In this document: piece by piece, positions 8,510 to 18,255 of the stretch
Numbering within the stretch: the first letter of the stretch is position 1
Layout: each line of letters opens with the position of its first letter
The notes under the pieces: generated by a model
Database searches by the model: none
What the model saw: only the letters and a program-made list of their open reading frames with translations
Told to the model about the DNA's origin: nothing
Position numbers and translations under genes: made by a program
From: an uncultured Acetatifactor sp.
GTDB lineage: Bacteria; Bacillota; Clostridia; Lachnospirales; Lachnospiraceae
Assembly (NCBI GenBank): GCA_949840885.1
Contig: CATKYJ010000014.1
Coordinates: 31,912 to 95,911, forward strand
Reading direction: 5' to 3'
DNA: 64,000 bases

Positions 8510-11434
8510 TTACTCCCCTCCTTCCACGGAAAAGCCAAGCTCCTCCCGCTTGTTTGCAATCTCTGCATCGATATACCGGATATAATCCGTCAGCGTCTCC
8601 TTGGGGGCCTGTCCGCCCACCACCACCTTGTAGAAAGCATTGTTCACATTCCTCCAGGTGAAATATCCGCCCGGCACCTGGGGGATGCCCACCACCTGGT
8701 CAAACTGCTCCCTTAGCGTCTGGTAATCCGCCCTGGGCCAGGGCAGGCTCTCAAAGGCTTCCCTGTTGGCCGTAGGATACCTGGCCGAAGCCCCCATCAG
8801 GCTCTCCATCTCTTTCCCATAGGCCGTCTGGATCCTGGCCGAAGTCCACCACTTCATGAATTCCCAGGCGGCCTCCGGATTCTTGCAGCCTTTCATCATG
8901 ACAGTGGCATTGCCGCCGCTGACCGTGGTCTTGTCTATGGTGCCGTCCTCCCGCAGGGTGCCGGGCACCGTGGTAAATCCCCAGAGCCCCTTGATGTCCG
9001 GGGCAGATACCTGAAAATTGTTGTAGGTGGTATAGTCCGCCAGGATAATGGGCGCTTCCCCGGTACGGAACCGCTGTTCCACGCTGGTCTCCCGGTCCAG
9101 CTTGTACTTGGAATAATACTCGCAGTACTCCTTGAACACATTCATGGCCACCGTGGAATCCAGCGCAGAGGCAGCGCCGTCCTCCGTGTAGTACTCCCCT
9201 CCGTTCTGGTACAGCAATGTGGCGAACACAGGCTCCGTGGCCAGCATCCCCACCTCCATCTGGTTCTTGCTGAGCACCGCCAGGGCAGCCTTTAAGTCGT
9301 CCCAGGTCTCGGGCACGGAAAGCCCCAGTTCCTTCAGGATATCTTTCCGGTAGAACATCATCATAAAGGTCTGGGTCTCCGGCAGGGCCCAGGTGCTGCC
9401 GTCAAATTCATAGGGCAGCATGGCGCTCTCATAGAAGCGCCCCCGCACCTCCTCCAGATCGGGAAAGGCGCTCAAGTCGTACAGGGCGTTCCTGACCCCA
9501 TAGTTCATGGGCAGGTCATTTCCCGTCTGCTTCAGTCCCGCATCCACTCCAAGCTGCATAGCCACATCCGGCCCCTGTCCCGCCAGGGTGGCCTGGAGCA
9601 GGGTGGACATGTTCACCAGCATCACATTGACCCCGATCCCAGTGTTCTTCGTAAAATCCTCGTCAATGAGAGCCTTGATCACATTGGCCTGGTCCCGTCC
9701 GCTTCCCACCCATACCGTGATGGTCTCCGCCTCGCCCTCAGACAGATTGCCGATCTGATTGTAGTCTATAACGAATGAATAATACAGTGTCTTCAGCTCA
9801 TGAACCACATTGTCCAAAAAGGAGTCCTTTACCTTGGGCATCTCCTGGTCCGGCGACAGGATATAGATGGCGTCCAGCTGCAGGGGCTGCTCAATGACCT
9901 GGGTGATCCAGGTGCCCACTGCGCTCATGTTGGTCTTGTAGGAGCCTATGACCTTGGAAAAGTTCTCCACATTCTCCGTAAGCTTCAGCAGCTGGTCCCG
10001 CATGGTCACAAGCACAGTCTCTTTCTCGCTCCTGGCGCCGGCCACCTCCTCTAACGCCTCTATCACCGCAGTGAGTTCCTCCGCCGCCCGGGCGGTCTCC
10101 TGGGCCAGCCCCGGGAGGCTCCTCTCGATCTGATAGTCCCGGTACTGAGCCGGCTCCACGCCGATGATCCGGATCACTTTACGGTAGATCCCGTTTAAGT
10201 CCCTGAGAATCTCTTCCACATCGTCCACGATATGGGAGAAGTCTCCCAGCACCACTTCCATCCGCAGGGTGTGGGCTCCCGCCTCCAGATAGAAGCGGTA
10301 GGCCTCCCCCTCTTCATTGCGCAGAAGCTCCTGCCTCCAGTTCTGGCTGTAGGGAAACCCATAGTCGTTCATCTCCGAAAAAGGGACTTCTCCGTCTATG
10401 GAGATCTTCCTGGACACATAGATTCCTTTTACAAAATTCTGTTTCACATGGAGCCCGATCTGGTAATATCCGTCCGCAGGCACCTCAAAGTCCCACTCCA
10501 GCCACTGGCCGGACAGCCTCCAGCTATTGCCGCCGATGGTATTGTTCTTCAGGGCGCTTGCGCTGTAGGGGGACACGGAGGGAGAGGACTGGTCCTGTAC
10601 GGGGTAGAGCATCTGGGAAGATTTCCTGTCCGCCTCCTCCGCCTCGATGATCTGCAGAAATCCGGCAGCGTCCGCCCTGGCTTTATCCTGCTCCTGTTCC
10701 ATCATTTCCAGGTAGGATCCGGGTCTTTCGTTGTTGGTCAAAATCACCCTGCGCAGCATCATGGGCTCCCTTTGGGACACAATCGTCAGAGTATGCTCTC
10801 CCCTGTCCAGCCAGACGGACAGGCGGTCAGGTATGTACCCCTCACTGTCCCGGCACCATTCCAGCATCCACCGGGGACTTTCCGTCTGCATGGGCTTGAT
10901 ATCGTTCCCCTGGTTGTCCACCTCCCACTGTTCCACCGCATTCTTCCAGACCCTGGAGAATTCCAGCACGGACAGTTCCTGGTAGGGAAGCTCTCCGTCC
11001 AGAAATATCCCCCTCTGGATGCCGGCGCTCTTCCCCTCCACCGGATAGTACTCAAGGCCGATTTCATAGAGTCCTTCCTCCTCCACCGTAAAGGCATACT
11101 CGATGAGTCCCTCTTCCCCGGTGAGCACGCTGACCCCTTCCATGCCCTCATAGTCCTTATGGCAGGTTACTTCCATTCCCTCGGCCCGTATATAGTCCGA
11201 AGCCTCCAGCTCGATCTTCGCATCCGGCCTCTTCCCGTTATCCACACGTTCCAGATAGGCGCCATACCTTTCCGTTTCCTGATAGGCGTCTAATTTGAGG
11301 AGCAGTTCGGAAAGCTCCTCTTCCTTTGCCGCATGGACCCGGAAAAGCGGCATGGGCCACACCTGTGCCCCGGCTATGATGCTTACTGCCAGCAGACAGG
11401 CAAGCATTCTGCGCACGCTTTTGTTCCAACGCAT
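8510..11434 (-). CDS. Large extracellular solute-binding protein with two N-terminal beta-sandwich modules (module 1)
   Basis: 974 aa, roughly twice the usual length for this class. A signal peptide (about residues 1-35) is followed by two repeated beta-sandwich regions. One contains FLDGELPYQEL and GEHTLTIV, the other SIDGEVPFSEM and GAHTLRMEV; both look like carbohydrate-binding modules. A helical linker follows, then a family-1-type binding-protein domain from about residue 570 (ETITVWVGSGRDQANVIK). The longest ORF begins at 11482; the ATG at 11434 (MRWNKSVRR) has AAAGGAG upstream. No lipobox cysteine is seen, so it may be released or held by an uncleaved helix. It is the first gene of the import module and is paralogous to 52403-55300. 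Confidence 0.88.
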   Translation of the reverse strand: MRWNKSVRRMLACLLAVSIIAGAQVWPMPLFRVHAAKEEELSELLLKLDAYQETERYGAYLERVDNGKRPDAKIELEASDYIRAEGMEVTCHKDYEGMEGVSVLTGEEGLIEYAFTVEEEGLYEIGLEYYPVEGKSAGIQRGIFLDGELPYQELSVLEFSRVWKNAVEQWEVDNQGNDIKPMQTESPRWMLEWCRDSEGYIPDRLSVWLDRGEHTLTIVSQREPMMLRRVILTNNERPGSYLEMMEQEQDKARADAAGFLQIIEAEEADRKSSQMLYPVQDQSSPSVSPYSASALKNNTIGGNSWRLSGQWLEWDFEVPADGYYQIGLHVKQNFVKGIYVSRKISIDGEVPFSEMNDYGFPYSQNWRQELLRNEEGEAYRFYLEAGAHTLRMEVVLGDFSHIVDDVEEILRDLNGIYRKVIRIIGVEPAQYRDYQIERSLPGLAQETARAAEELTAVIEALEEVAGARSEKETVLVTMRDQLLKLTENVENFSKVIGSYKTNMSAVGTWITQVIEQPLQLDAIYILSPDQEMPKVKDSFLDNVVHELKTLYYSFVIDYNQIGNLSEGEAETITVWVGSGRDQANVIKALIDEDFTKNTGIGVNVMLVNMSTLLQATLAGQGPDVAMQLGVDAGLKQTGNDLPMNYGVRNALYDLSAFPDLEEVRGRFYESAMLPYEFDGSTWALPETQTFMMMFYRKDILKELGLSVPETWDDLKAALAVLSKNQMEVGMLATEPVFATLLYQNGGEYYTEDGAASALDSTVAMNVFKEYCEYYSKYKLDRETSVEQRFRTGEAPIILADYTTYNNFQVSAPDIKGLWGFTTVPGTLREDGTIDKTTVSGGNATVMMKGCKNPEAAWEFMKWWTSARIQTAYGKEMESLMGASARYPTANREAFESLPWPRADYQTLREQFDQVVGIPQVPGGYFTWRNVNNAFYKVVVGGQAPKETLTDYIRYIDAEIANKREELGFSVEGGE

Positions 11435-11487
11435 TTTACGACTCCTTTCCAACCTTTCATCCTCCGTATCCGGATCTGCCATTGTTC

Positions 11488-14022
11488 TCAGCCTGCAGGC
11501 ACCCAGTCAGCATTGAACGCCCCTGTCAGCACCTGATCCGTCCGGCTTGCCCTGATACAGCGGGACTCTCCCGCTTCCAGCCAGAATACATTGTCCGAAC
11601 AGGAGAATACCTCTCCTTTTCCGGGACAGGACAGGGTGACTCCCACAGCCGGAACATTTCCCCTATTTTGCACAAATATCTCCCCGTCCCCTCCTGCTTT
11701 CGCCTCCAGAACCGTTCTGGGGAGCCTGCGCAGAACCCCCGGCTCCCACTGGTAGTCCAGCCAGTAGAACATGCGGTGGACCATCACGCCCTCCACTGAC
11801 GCCTCCACCGTGACCAGGACAAGCCTGCCGCCGGCCTTGTCCTGGGACAGGATATAGTCCCCCACCCGTTTCGTCTTCTCTATGGCGCCAAAGCCCTGGT
11901 AGCAGTCAGTCTGCAGCAGCTCCAGATCCCGGTTCCAGGTCTTCACGCACACAGACCATGCTTTCCCTTCAAGGCAGTCCCTATCGTCCAGCAGGTACAC
12001 CGGCGCCGCAATGCCGTTCCCTGCCCTCACCGACCGGAAAACCACCACCCCGCAGAGGGGTTCATAGCTGTCTGCCAGGATATAGTAGGAAAGCTTGGGA
12101 CAGCCATAATAGTCTATGGTAGACCAGGATGCGGCCGGATACACATCCGTAAGCTTATAATAGCAGACCCCTGTGGAGGCAGGGTAGGCGGCCCGGCAGC
12201 TCTCCAGGGTGTGGCGGATGGCTGTGGCCTGAGCCATCTGGGTGGCCCAGATGAAACCCTCCATGGTGTCCAAAGTGTCAAACTCCGCCGCATGCTTGGA
12301 CAGATAGTCCATGTCGCAGGGGTCAAACTGGTTGAACCTGGGTGTGTGGTGGGCAAAGCTCCCGTACTTGTCCGCAGGCCACTGACTTCTCTCGTCTTCC
12401 GGCAGATACTTTTCCACGCTCTCCAGATTCGGCACCGATGCCATGCCGAACTCCCCCAGAAAAGGAGCCTGCAGCCTAAGCGACACGTCCATGTCCTGCA
12501 TCTCCCAGTAGGTGCCGTAATTGTGCAAGGAGCCGCCCCAGGGGGATGTTCTGTGGAAAGGCCTGGAGCCGTCCAGTTCAAAGGCGTACCTGGCCATCAT
12601 GTCCATGGCCTCTCCGTCCGCCTCCCTGGACTCATTGCCTCCGCACCACATGATCAGGGAGGGGTGGTTGCGCAGTCTGGGCATATGGCACAGCACCGTC
12701 TCCTCCAGCTCCTGAAAGGGCTGTTCTTTCTGGCTGTCCCAGCAGGTGGGCCATTCCTGCATGACCATTATTCCGTAGTCGTCACACAGTCTGTAAAAAT
12801 CCTCCGTCTCCGGCATTCCCCCGCCCCAGGCTCTCAAAAGCTGAATGTTCTGTTCCTTTGCCAGGCCGAGGAAGCGCTCATACCGCTGTCTCGGAAAACG
12901 CAGCAGCGCATCCAGGGTACACCAGTTTGCCCCTTTTACGAATATCTCCCGTCCGTTTACGGTATAAATCCAGTTGTATTTCTTCGGGTCAGGCCCTCCC
13001 GGCTGAGGCCGCATCTCGATGGTGCGGATTCCAAAGGTATGGCAGGATTCCCATGTTCCGTCTTGGTATTGAATCCGGACTCTGCACTCATACAGATTTT
13101 GCCCGCCCATGCCATTGGGCCACCATAGCTTCGGATCCGGAATCCTCACCCGGAAGTGGAGGATATCTCCCTCCCCGCCCTGCCAGGGCGCCTCAAAATG
13201 CCAGGCGCTGCCCTGAAAATTCTTTGGGCGAAACTGTGCCCCTAAGCTGCCGCTTCCCTGTCCTTTCCGGATCTTCACGCACAGGTCTACGATACCCTCC
13301 CCGGCATCCATGGCGGCGGTGAAAGGTGTTTCGAATTCCATCCCTGCCCCTTTCCCGAGCCACACGCTCCCCCAGATGCCCCGGGAGGGCAGACAGGCAT
13401 AGTGCCACCCGTACACACAATTGATCACCACCCCGTCATGCCAGCCCTCGTCATTGTCCATAAAGTCGGAAAGAGGCTTTGGCCTGGCCGGAGCATTGTC
13501 CAGCTTTACAATCAGCTCATTCCGCTCCTGCAGCAGTCCCTCCACCCAAAAGACCGGTGTGCCGAACATGCCGCTGTGGGTGCCCAGGAATGTGCCGTTG
13601 AGCCAGATATGGGCTCTGTAGCACAGGCCGTCGAAGCCCAGTAAGGAACAGTCCTGCCCTCCCTGGAACTGCCTCTTGAACCACCATTCCCGGTAGCTGT
13701 ACGCCCTGGCCTCCTTATCCTGGAGACCCACCAGAGGATCCGCTATTTTCCCTGCTTCCAGAAGAGCCGTATGCACGCTGCAGGGAACGGAGGCTTCTAT
13801 GGCGTCCGTCCACTGCCCCTCCAGGCGTTCCTTTTTGCTGCCGCCCTCCGCCATCTGCCAGATACCGTCCAAAGACCGCTTCCCCTGTCCCGCAAACGGC
13901 TCCCGAAACAGCTCTCCCGGCAAAAGCCCAGGTTCCTGCACGGGACTCTCCAGAGGAGACGGGCCGGGCGCCCACCCCTCTTTCTCCAGTTCATCCAAAG
14001 ACTTTACCCTGTTCTCCACCAT
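11488..14022 (-). CDS. Glycoside hydrolase family 2 protein, beta-mannosidase-like
   Basis: 844 aa. A GH2 sugar-binding domain is followed by an immunoglobulin-like domain and a TIM barrel. The barrel carries the acid/base glutamate in MWCGGNES (about E464) and the nucleophile in FLGEFGM (about E524). The WCGGNE form is closer to beta-mannosidase and exo-glycosidase branches of GH2 than to LacZ. No signal peptide is seen, so it should act on imported oligosaccharides in the cytoplasm. AGGAGGGTG precedes the start. It lies 21 bp downstream of the GH140-like gene. Exact substrate is not predictable. Confidence 0.88.
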   Translation of the reverse strand: MVENRVKSLDELEKEGWAPGPSPLESPVQEPGLLPGELFREPFAGQGKRSLDGIWQMAEGGSKKERLEGQWTDAIEASVPCSVHTALLEAGKIADPLVGLQDKEARAYSYREWWFKRQFQGGQDCSLLGFDGLCYRAHIWLNGTFLGTHSGMFGTPVFWVEGLLQERNELIVKLDNAPARPKPLSDFMDNDEGWHDGVVINCVYGWHYACLPSRGIWGSVWLGKGAGMEFETPFTAAMDAGEGIVDLCVKIRKGQGSGSLGAQFRPKNFQGSAWHFEAPWQGGEGDILHFRVRIPDPKLWWPNGMGGQNLYECRVRIQYQDGTWESCHTFGIRTIEMRPQPGGPDPKKYNWIYTVNGREIFVKGANWCTLDALLRFPRQRYERFLGLAKEQNIQLLRAWGGGMPETEDFYRLCDDYGIMVMQEWPTCWDSQKEQPFQELEETVLCHMPRLRNHPSLIMWCGGNESREADGEAMDMMARYAFELDGSRPFHRTSPWGGSLHNYGTYWEMQDMDVSLRLQAPFLGEFGMASVPNLESVEKYLPEDERSQWPADKYGSFAHHTPRFNQFDPCDMDYLSKHAAEFDTLDTMEGFIWATQMAQATAIRHTLESCRAAYPASTGVCYYKLTDVYPAASWSTIDYYGCPKLSYYILADSYEPLCGVVVFRSVRAGNGIAAPVYLLDDRDCLEGKAWSVCVKTWNRDLELLQTDCYQGFGAIEKTKRVGDYILSQDKAGGRLVLVTVEASVEGVMVHRMFYWLDYQWEPGVLRRLPRTVLEAKAGGDGEIFVQNRGNVPAVGVTLSCPGKGEVFSCSDNVFWLEAGESRCIRASRTDQVLTGAFNADWVPAG

Positions 14023-14043
14023 AGCCGCACCCTCCTTTTTTGC

Positions 14044-15324
14044 CTAATCCATCTTGTCAAGCACCAGCACCCAGTCCTGTCCTTTTCCGCTTGTGGGAGG
14101 GCAAAACAGGTCTGCCTGTGCGCTTACGATTCCCTCTGTCTGAAGCGCCCCGTTTCTGGGATTGTACCAGGACACCCGAATGCGCTTAAATCCTAAACTG
14201 TCCAGTCTGCAGCGGACGGGCATCCCCAGGGGGCTGTAGACATAGGCATATCCCTCCCCCCTGGCCGCCGCCATTTGGCCCGGCCCTTTTCCGGCCCCTG
14301 CCGGCTGCCCGTCCATGGACAGCAGCTCCGGGGACCTTTGCAGTTCAAAATAGGGGCGCATCAGACGCAGCTTCACCAAATGGCGGATCTGCTCTGCCCC
14401 GGGACTGTGCAGGGCCTCCTGCCAGGGTTTCCAGCCCTGCTGCCATCCCGCCCCGGTTTTGCCGTCTCCCGCTGAAAAGCACCATACGTCCCTGTGTCCG
14501 TACACGGCGCCCAGGCTCCCCCACAGCAGATTCCAGTACAGGTTGTTTCTTACATCCGCATCTGTCCAGCAATAGCCCAGATCAGGGTCAAAGCAGGCAG
14601 GGAAGTCCTCATACCGGCACTCCATGTCCAGCACGGGCCTTTTTTCCCGCTGCCAGGTACTCTCCAAAAGATCCACGCTCTCATAACATTCCAGGCCATG
14701 CCCGGACTGGATGCTGTGGAAGTCCAGATACGCCTTTCCTTTTAGGAAATCCGCCGAGGAGGAGGCCCCGCAGGGGTGGAAAGTCATCAGGTGGTTCCCT
14801 GCGTCCCCCTCCCGCAGTCCCTTTGCCATGGCATCCAGGATCTGTTCCTGCGCATAAGTTTCCACGGGCCGGTCCCCGCCAAGCACCCAGATCAGGTTCC
14901 AGGCCTCACGGTAGCGGCTGCCCAGCCACTTTCCGTAGGAATAGGCATTTTCGGGATTAAAGACTTCCGGGCCTATCCCGCCTTTCCGGTTCCATTTGTC
15001 TCCCCAGGAGGGCAAAAGCGCCACCACCATCCCCCGCCTGGCCGCCATGTCCATGATCCGGTCCAGATCCCCCCAATAGCTTTCCCGTGCGGGAAGATGT
15101 CCCTGGGGATTTGCCACGGACAGACCTCCCGCCTCTGCCAGAGCCACCACCTGGACGGCGTTGAAGCCCTGATTTTTTCTGGTGTCCAGGTAGCCCGGAA
15201 TCTGGCTTAATGCCACCCTGTGCAGCAGTTCCCACGCCGTGTCCGCCATATAGAAGAAAGGTTCTCCGTCGCTCCACTTAAGATACTTTCCCCCCGGGTG
15301 TACGCACAGCTTTCTCAGTTCCAT
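14044..15324 (-). CDS. DUF4038 / apiosidase-like (GH140-type) glycoside hydrolase
   Basis: 426 aa. The N-terminal motif GEPFFYMADTAWELLHR and the barrel are those of the DUF4038 family, which includes GH140 apiosidases. Candidate catalytic residues are the aspartate in VLGGDRP (about D151) and the glutamate in LDMECRYE (about E235), matching the Asp/Glu pair of the family. A small C-terminal beta domain follows. The ORF could begin at 15381, but ATG 15324 (MELRKL) has GGTGGAGG about 10 bp upstream and overlaps the preceding gene by 10 bp, suggesting translational coupling. No signal peptide. Apiose specificity is not proven. Confidence 0.8.
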   Translation of the reverse strand: MELRKLCVHPGGKYLKWSDGEPFFYMADTAWELLHRVALSQIPGYLDTRKNQGFNAVQVVALAEAGGLSVANPQGHLPARESYWGDLDRIMDMAARRGMVVALLPSWGDKWNRKGGIGPEVFNPENAYSYGKWLGSRYREAWNLIWVLGGDRPVETYAQEQILDAMAKGLREGDAGNHLMTFHPCGASSSADFLKGKAYLDFHSIQSGHGLECYESVDLLESTWQREKRPVLDMECRYEDFPACFDPDLGYCWTDADVRNNLYWNLLWGSLGAVYGHRDVWCFSAGDGKTGAGWQQGWKPWQEALHSPGAEQIRHLVKLRLMRPYFELQRSPELLSMDGQPAGAGKGPGQMAAARGEGYAYVYSPLGMPVRCRLDSLGFKRIRVSWYNPRNGALQTEGIVSAQADLFCPPTSGKGQDWVLVLDKMD

Positions 15325-17462
15325 CCCATCCATTCCTCCACCCTGGCAATGAGCTGGCTGGCCACCCGGCGATGGGTGCACACCGACCAGTGTCCGTTGG
15401 CGCCAACGCCCTCGCTCTCTATCTGCTTGGGAACGATCTCCATACCGCAGACTTTTCCGTCCCCGTAGCGCTCCTGCATGGCGGCCACCGCCATTTGGAC
15501 CCGTTCTGCCACGGCCGCGTCCCGATCCCAGAACACCAGTATCCTGGCCTGTGGATTGTATTCCCGCACCTCTTTCAGGAAAGCAATGTATTTCTCCTCA
15601 AACTGCCCATAGCGCTCTTCCTTAAGGGCTTGGGTCCGCTCTTCCTCTTCCCTGTCCCATCCGTCGCAGTACCTGGCGTCATTGTTGCCCAGCCGCAGCA
15701 GGATCAAATCCGGCACATATTTTTCGAAATCCCATTTTTCGGCTTTCTGCCCGTAATGCTCCTGGCACATCTTGTCCGTATACCCATACAGCTCCGGCAG
15801 CAGGTTGTGAGTGTTCATGCCGTAGTCGTGGAACACCCCTGTTCCTGACACTGCTGTCAGGTGCACCTCCGCCCCAAAATGCTCCGCCACCATGGCGCCG
15901 TAAGTCTTCATGGCATCCTGCTCCGCCGTCACAAAATCCGCCCCCTGGTTGGAGCAGATATTGCCGTAGCCGCAGCTGATGGAATCCCCGATGACTTCCA
16001 TGCGCCTCTTTTTGGCCTCGGTGGGAATGGGCTGCATAGTGCCGGTCACAAGGATCCGGGACACCGCCGCCCTGCCGTATCCCACCTCCGAAAGCTTCAC
16101 TGCTTTTACCGTGTGGGTGCCAAAAGGCAGGTTGTCGCAAAGGGTGTACCATCCGGACTTTCGATCCAGCAAAAACCTGGCCGCAGCGTCCGGCTGCCCA
16201 TCCACATAGACGCCGATATGCGCCCTGTCCCCGGGAGCGGGCACATCTCCCTCCCGGATGTCCGTCTCCATCCAGGCCTGGACTTTTGAACCCGTAAACC
16301 GGAACTCGAACCCTGCGCCGCTCCAGTTAAAGAACACCAGACCATCCCTTCCGGCCTCCACGCATCTGCCAAAGAACCGCACTGCCCTCTCAGTCACCCG
16401 GACTTCTATCTGGGTCTGGCTCTCTTTGGGCTCTCTGACCCTCTTTGCCATAAATTCCTTATAGTACTGTCCCCAATAGGGCGTGGGCGCAAAGTCTTCC
16501 AGGTTCTCCACCAGGCAGGGGCCTGCCTGGTGATGGAAATCCCAGGCAGTCACATGAAATTTCTTGTTCTCAATCCAGCTTAACAGCCTGGGCACCCACA
16601 GGGCGGATATCTCTTTCTGCGGGTTCTCCGGGCGCAGGAACTCCCCGCTGTGCCCGCACTCTCCGATGAGAATGGGATACAGGTGGGACAGACAGGCCAC
16701 ATGGCTCTCCCAGTCCATGGATTTCCAGGGGTAAATATGGGAATCAAGGATAATCCCGTTGCCGTCAGGATCCTTTGGGTAATATTCCTCCGGCATTCCC
16801 CGAAATGTGAAAGCCCAGTCCAGCCCCCCGATCACCGCAACGTTCCGGGCTCCTGTTGCCCGGACGCATTGAAGTATCTTCTCCATGCCCGGGGTCTCAA
16901 AGGTATTTTCATGGATCTGGCCCTGGATTTCGCAGACCGAGGTCAGCATCCCTCCCTTGCTCCACATCTCCCAGTCCACCTCTCTGGGCTCATTGAACAG
17001 CCCGAAGAGGACATTCGGATGGTTCCCATAGCGCGTCCCCAGATCCGTCCAGAAGCGAAGGCTGTTCATATCCGGCATATAGCCGTAGTCCAATGTTCCC
17101 AGGGTTCCGCAGTTGCATCCGTGCAAATCCAATATCACATATTTGCGCCTGGCCGCGATCTCGTCTACGATCTCATCCACAAATCTATGGTACGCCTCCC
17201 CTTCCGGATCCCTTTCCTGCTGGTCTTTTAGAAAGCCATACCAGCCGTCCGGCAGCAGGGGCAGGCGGATGAGATTGGCCCTCCATCCGTCCAGGGCCTC
17301 TCTGATGCTGTCCATCAGCCTCTCCGGCACGGGATCCCATTCCAGGGAAGCACAGTTGACCCCGGTTAGGAGCACCTCCCTCCCATAAGCGTCCAAAGTT
17401 CTGTTGCCGTCTATATGCAGCGTCATGTCCCGGTTCTGTTCTATGTATCTTGCGTTTGGCAT
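15315..17462 (-). CDS. GH5-type glycosidase fused to a CE2-type SGNH esterase
   Basis: 715 aa. Residues about 10-345 form a GH5-like barrel with acid/base E158 in LFNEPR and nucleophile E268 in ILIGECGH. From about 355 a jelly-roll followed by an SGNH hydrolase fits carbohydrate esterase family 2, with Ser494 in IGDSISCGYG and a C-terminal His in GANGHWSVCTH (HW instead of the usual HP). A GH5-CE2 arrangement is known from the clostridial cellulosome enzyme Cel5C-CE2, but this protein has neither signal peptide nor dockerin. It is thus probably a cytoplasmic enzyme that deacetylates and trims imported acetylated oligosaccharides. Confidence 0.85.
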   Translation of the reverse strand: MPNARYIEQNRDMTLHIDGNRTLDAYGREVLLTGVNCASLEWDPVPERLMDSIREALDGWRANLIRLPLLPDGWYGFLKDQQERDPEGEAYHRFVDEIVDEIAARRKYVILDLHGCNCGTLGTLDYGYMPDMNSLRFWTDLGTRYGNHPNVLFGLFNEPREVDWEMWSKGGMLTSVCEIQGQIHENTFETPGMEKILQCVRATGARNVAVIGGLDWAFTFRGMPEEYYPKDPDGNGIILDSHIYPWKSMDWESHVACLSHLYPILIGECGHSGEFLRPENPQKEISALWVPRLLSWIENKKFHVTAWDFHHQAGPCLVENLEDFAPTPYWGQYYKEFMAKRVREPKESQTQIEVRVTERAVRFFGRCVEAGRDGLVFFNWSGAGFEFRFTGSKVQAWMETDIREGDVPAPGDRAHIGVYVDGQPDAAARFLLDRKSGWYTLCDNLPFGTHTVKAVKLSEVGYGRAAVSRILVTGTMQPIPTEAKKRRMEVIGDSISCGYGNICSNQGADFVTAEQDAMKTYGAMVAEHFGAEVHLTAVSGTGVFHDYGMNTHNLLPELYGYTDKMCQEHYGQKAEKWDFEKYVPDLILLRLGNNDARYCDGWDREEEERTQALKEERYGQFEEKYIAFLKEVREYNPQARILVFWDRDAAVAERVQMAVAAMQERYGDGKVCGMEIVPKQIESEGVGANGHWSVCTHRRVASQLIARVEEWMGWN

Positions 17463-17501
17463 CTCTTTTGTCCTTTCCCGTGCCCATGGGCACGCTTCCT
17501 T

Positions 17502-18176
17502 TTATCCGTTCCGCCTTTTGAACTCCTCCACGATACTGACTCCGGCGCTGGTTCCGATGCGCTCTGCCCCTGCCTCTATCATGGCCAGGCAGGTGTCCAG
17601 ATCCCGGATTCCCCCTGCGGCCTTGACCCGGATCCGGTCTCCCACCAGAGAGTGCATCAGCCGCACATCCTCCAGGGTGGCTCCGCCTGTGCCGAAGCCC
17701 GTGGATGTTTTGATGAAGTCAGGTTCCACCTGCAGGGCTATCCTGCACAGGATCTCTTTCTCCTCTTTTGTCAGGTAGCAGTTCTCAAAGATTACTTTGG
17801 ACAATACGCCCCTTTTCCTGCAGGCAGATACGATCTGGCCCATCTCCTCCTCCACATAGGAAAGGTTTCGGCTCTTCAGCTCCACAATGTTCACCACATA
17901 GTCGATCTCGTCCGCGCCCTTCTCGATGGCCTGAACCGTCTCAAACACCTTGGCCTCTATGGTGGTCTGCCCTAAGGGGAACCCGATGGCCGCCCCCACA
18001 TGTACCTTGCTCTCCTTAAGGAATCTCCGGCACTTTTCCACAGGGGCGGAATTGATTGCCACCATGGCAAACCCATACCGGTCAGCCTCCTCGCAGAAAT
18101 TCCTGAAATCCTCATCGCTCACATATGCCTTTAACAGGGTCTGATCCATATAGCCTGCCAGTTTTTCCGCTGTCAT
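17502..18176 (-). CDS. deoC: Deoxyribose-phosphate aldolase family protein
   Basis: 224 aa, a complete DeoC-type class I aldolase: D92 in DEIDYV, Schiff-base lysine K156 in DFIKTSTGFGTGG, and the proton-relay lysine K185 in RVKAAGG. DeoC splits 2-deoxyribose 5-phosphate into glyceraldehyde 3-phosphate and acetaldehyde. It is not with nucleoside phosphorylase or phosphopentomutase genes but between an aldose-ketose isomerase and glycosidases. It may therefore cleave another sugar phosphate in this pathway; that part is inference. AAAGGAGG lies upstream of the ATG. Confidence 0.9.
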   Translation of the reverse strand: MTAEKLAGYMDQTLLKAYVSDEDFRNFCEEADRYGFAMVAINSAPVEKCRRFLKESKVHVGAAIGFPLGQTTIEAKVFETVQAIEKGADEIDYVVNIVELKSRNLSYVEEEMGQIVSACRKRGVLSKVIFENCYLTKEEKEILCRIALQVEPDFIKTSTGFGTGGATLEDVRLMHSLVGDRIRVKAAGGIRDLDTCLAMIEAGAERIGTSAGVSIVEEFKRRNG

Positions 18177-18255
18177 CTCCGCTTCTCCTCCTTTTATAAT
18201 CGCCGCGCGGTGGCCCTAAAGGACAAAGCCTCTTGGGCGCACTTCTCACGAGACT

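Noticed and set aside
17502..18176. A nucleoside salvage (deo) operon
   Set aside because: No deoA, deoB, deoD or pdp genes nearby; the context is glycan degradation.
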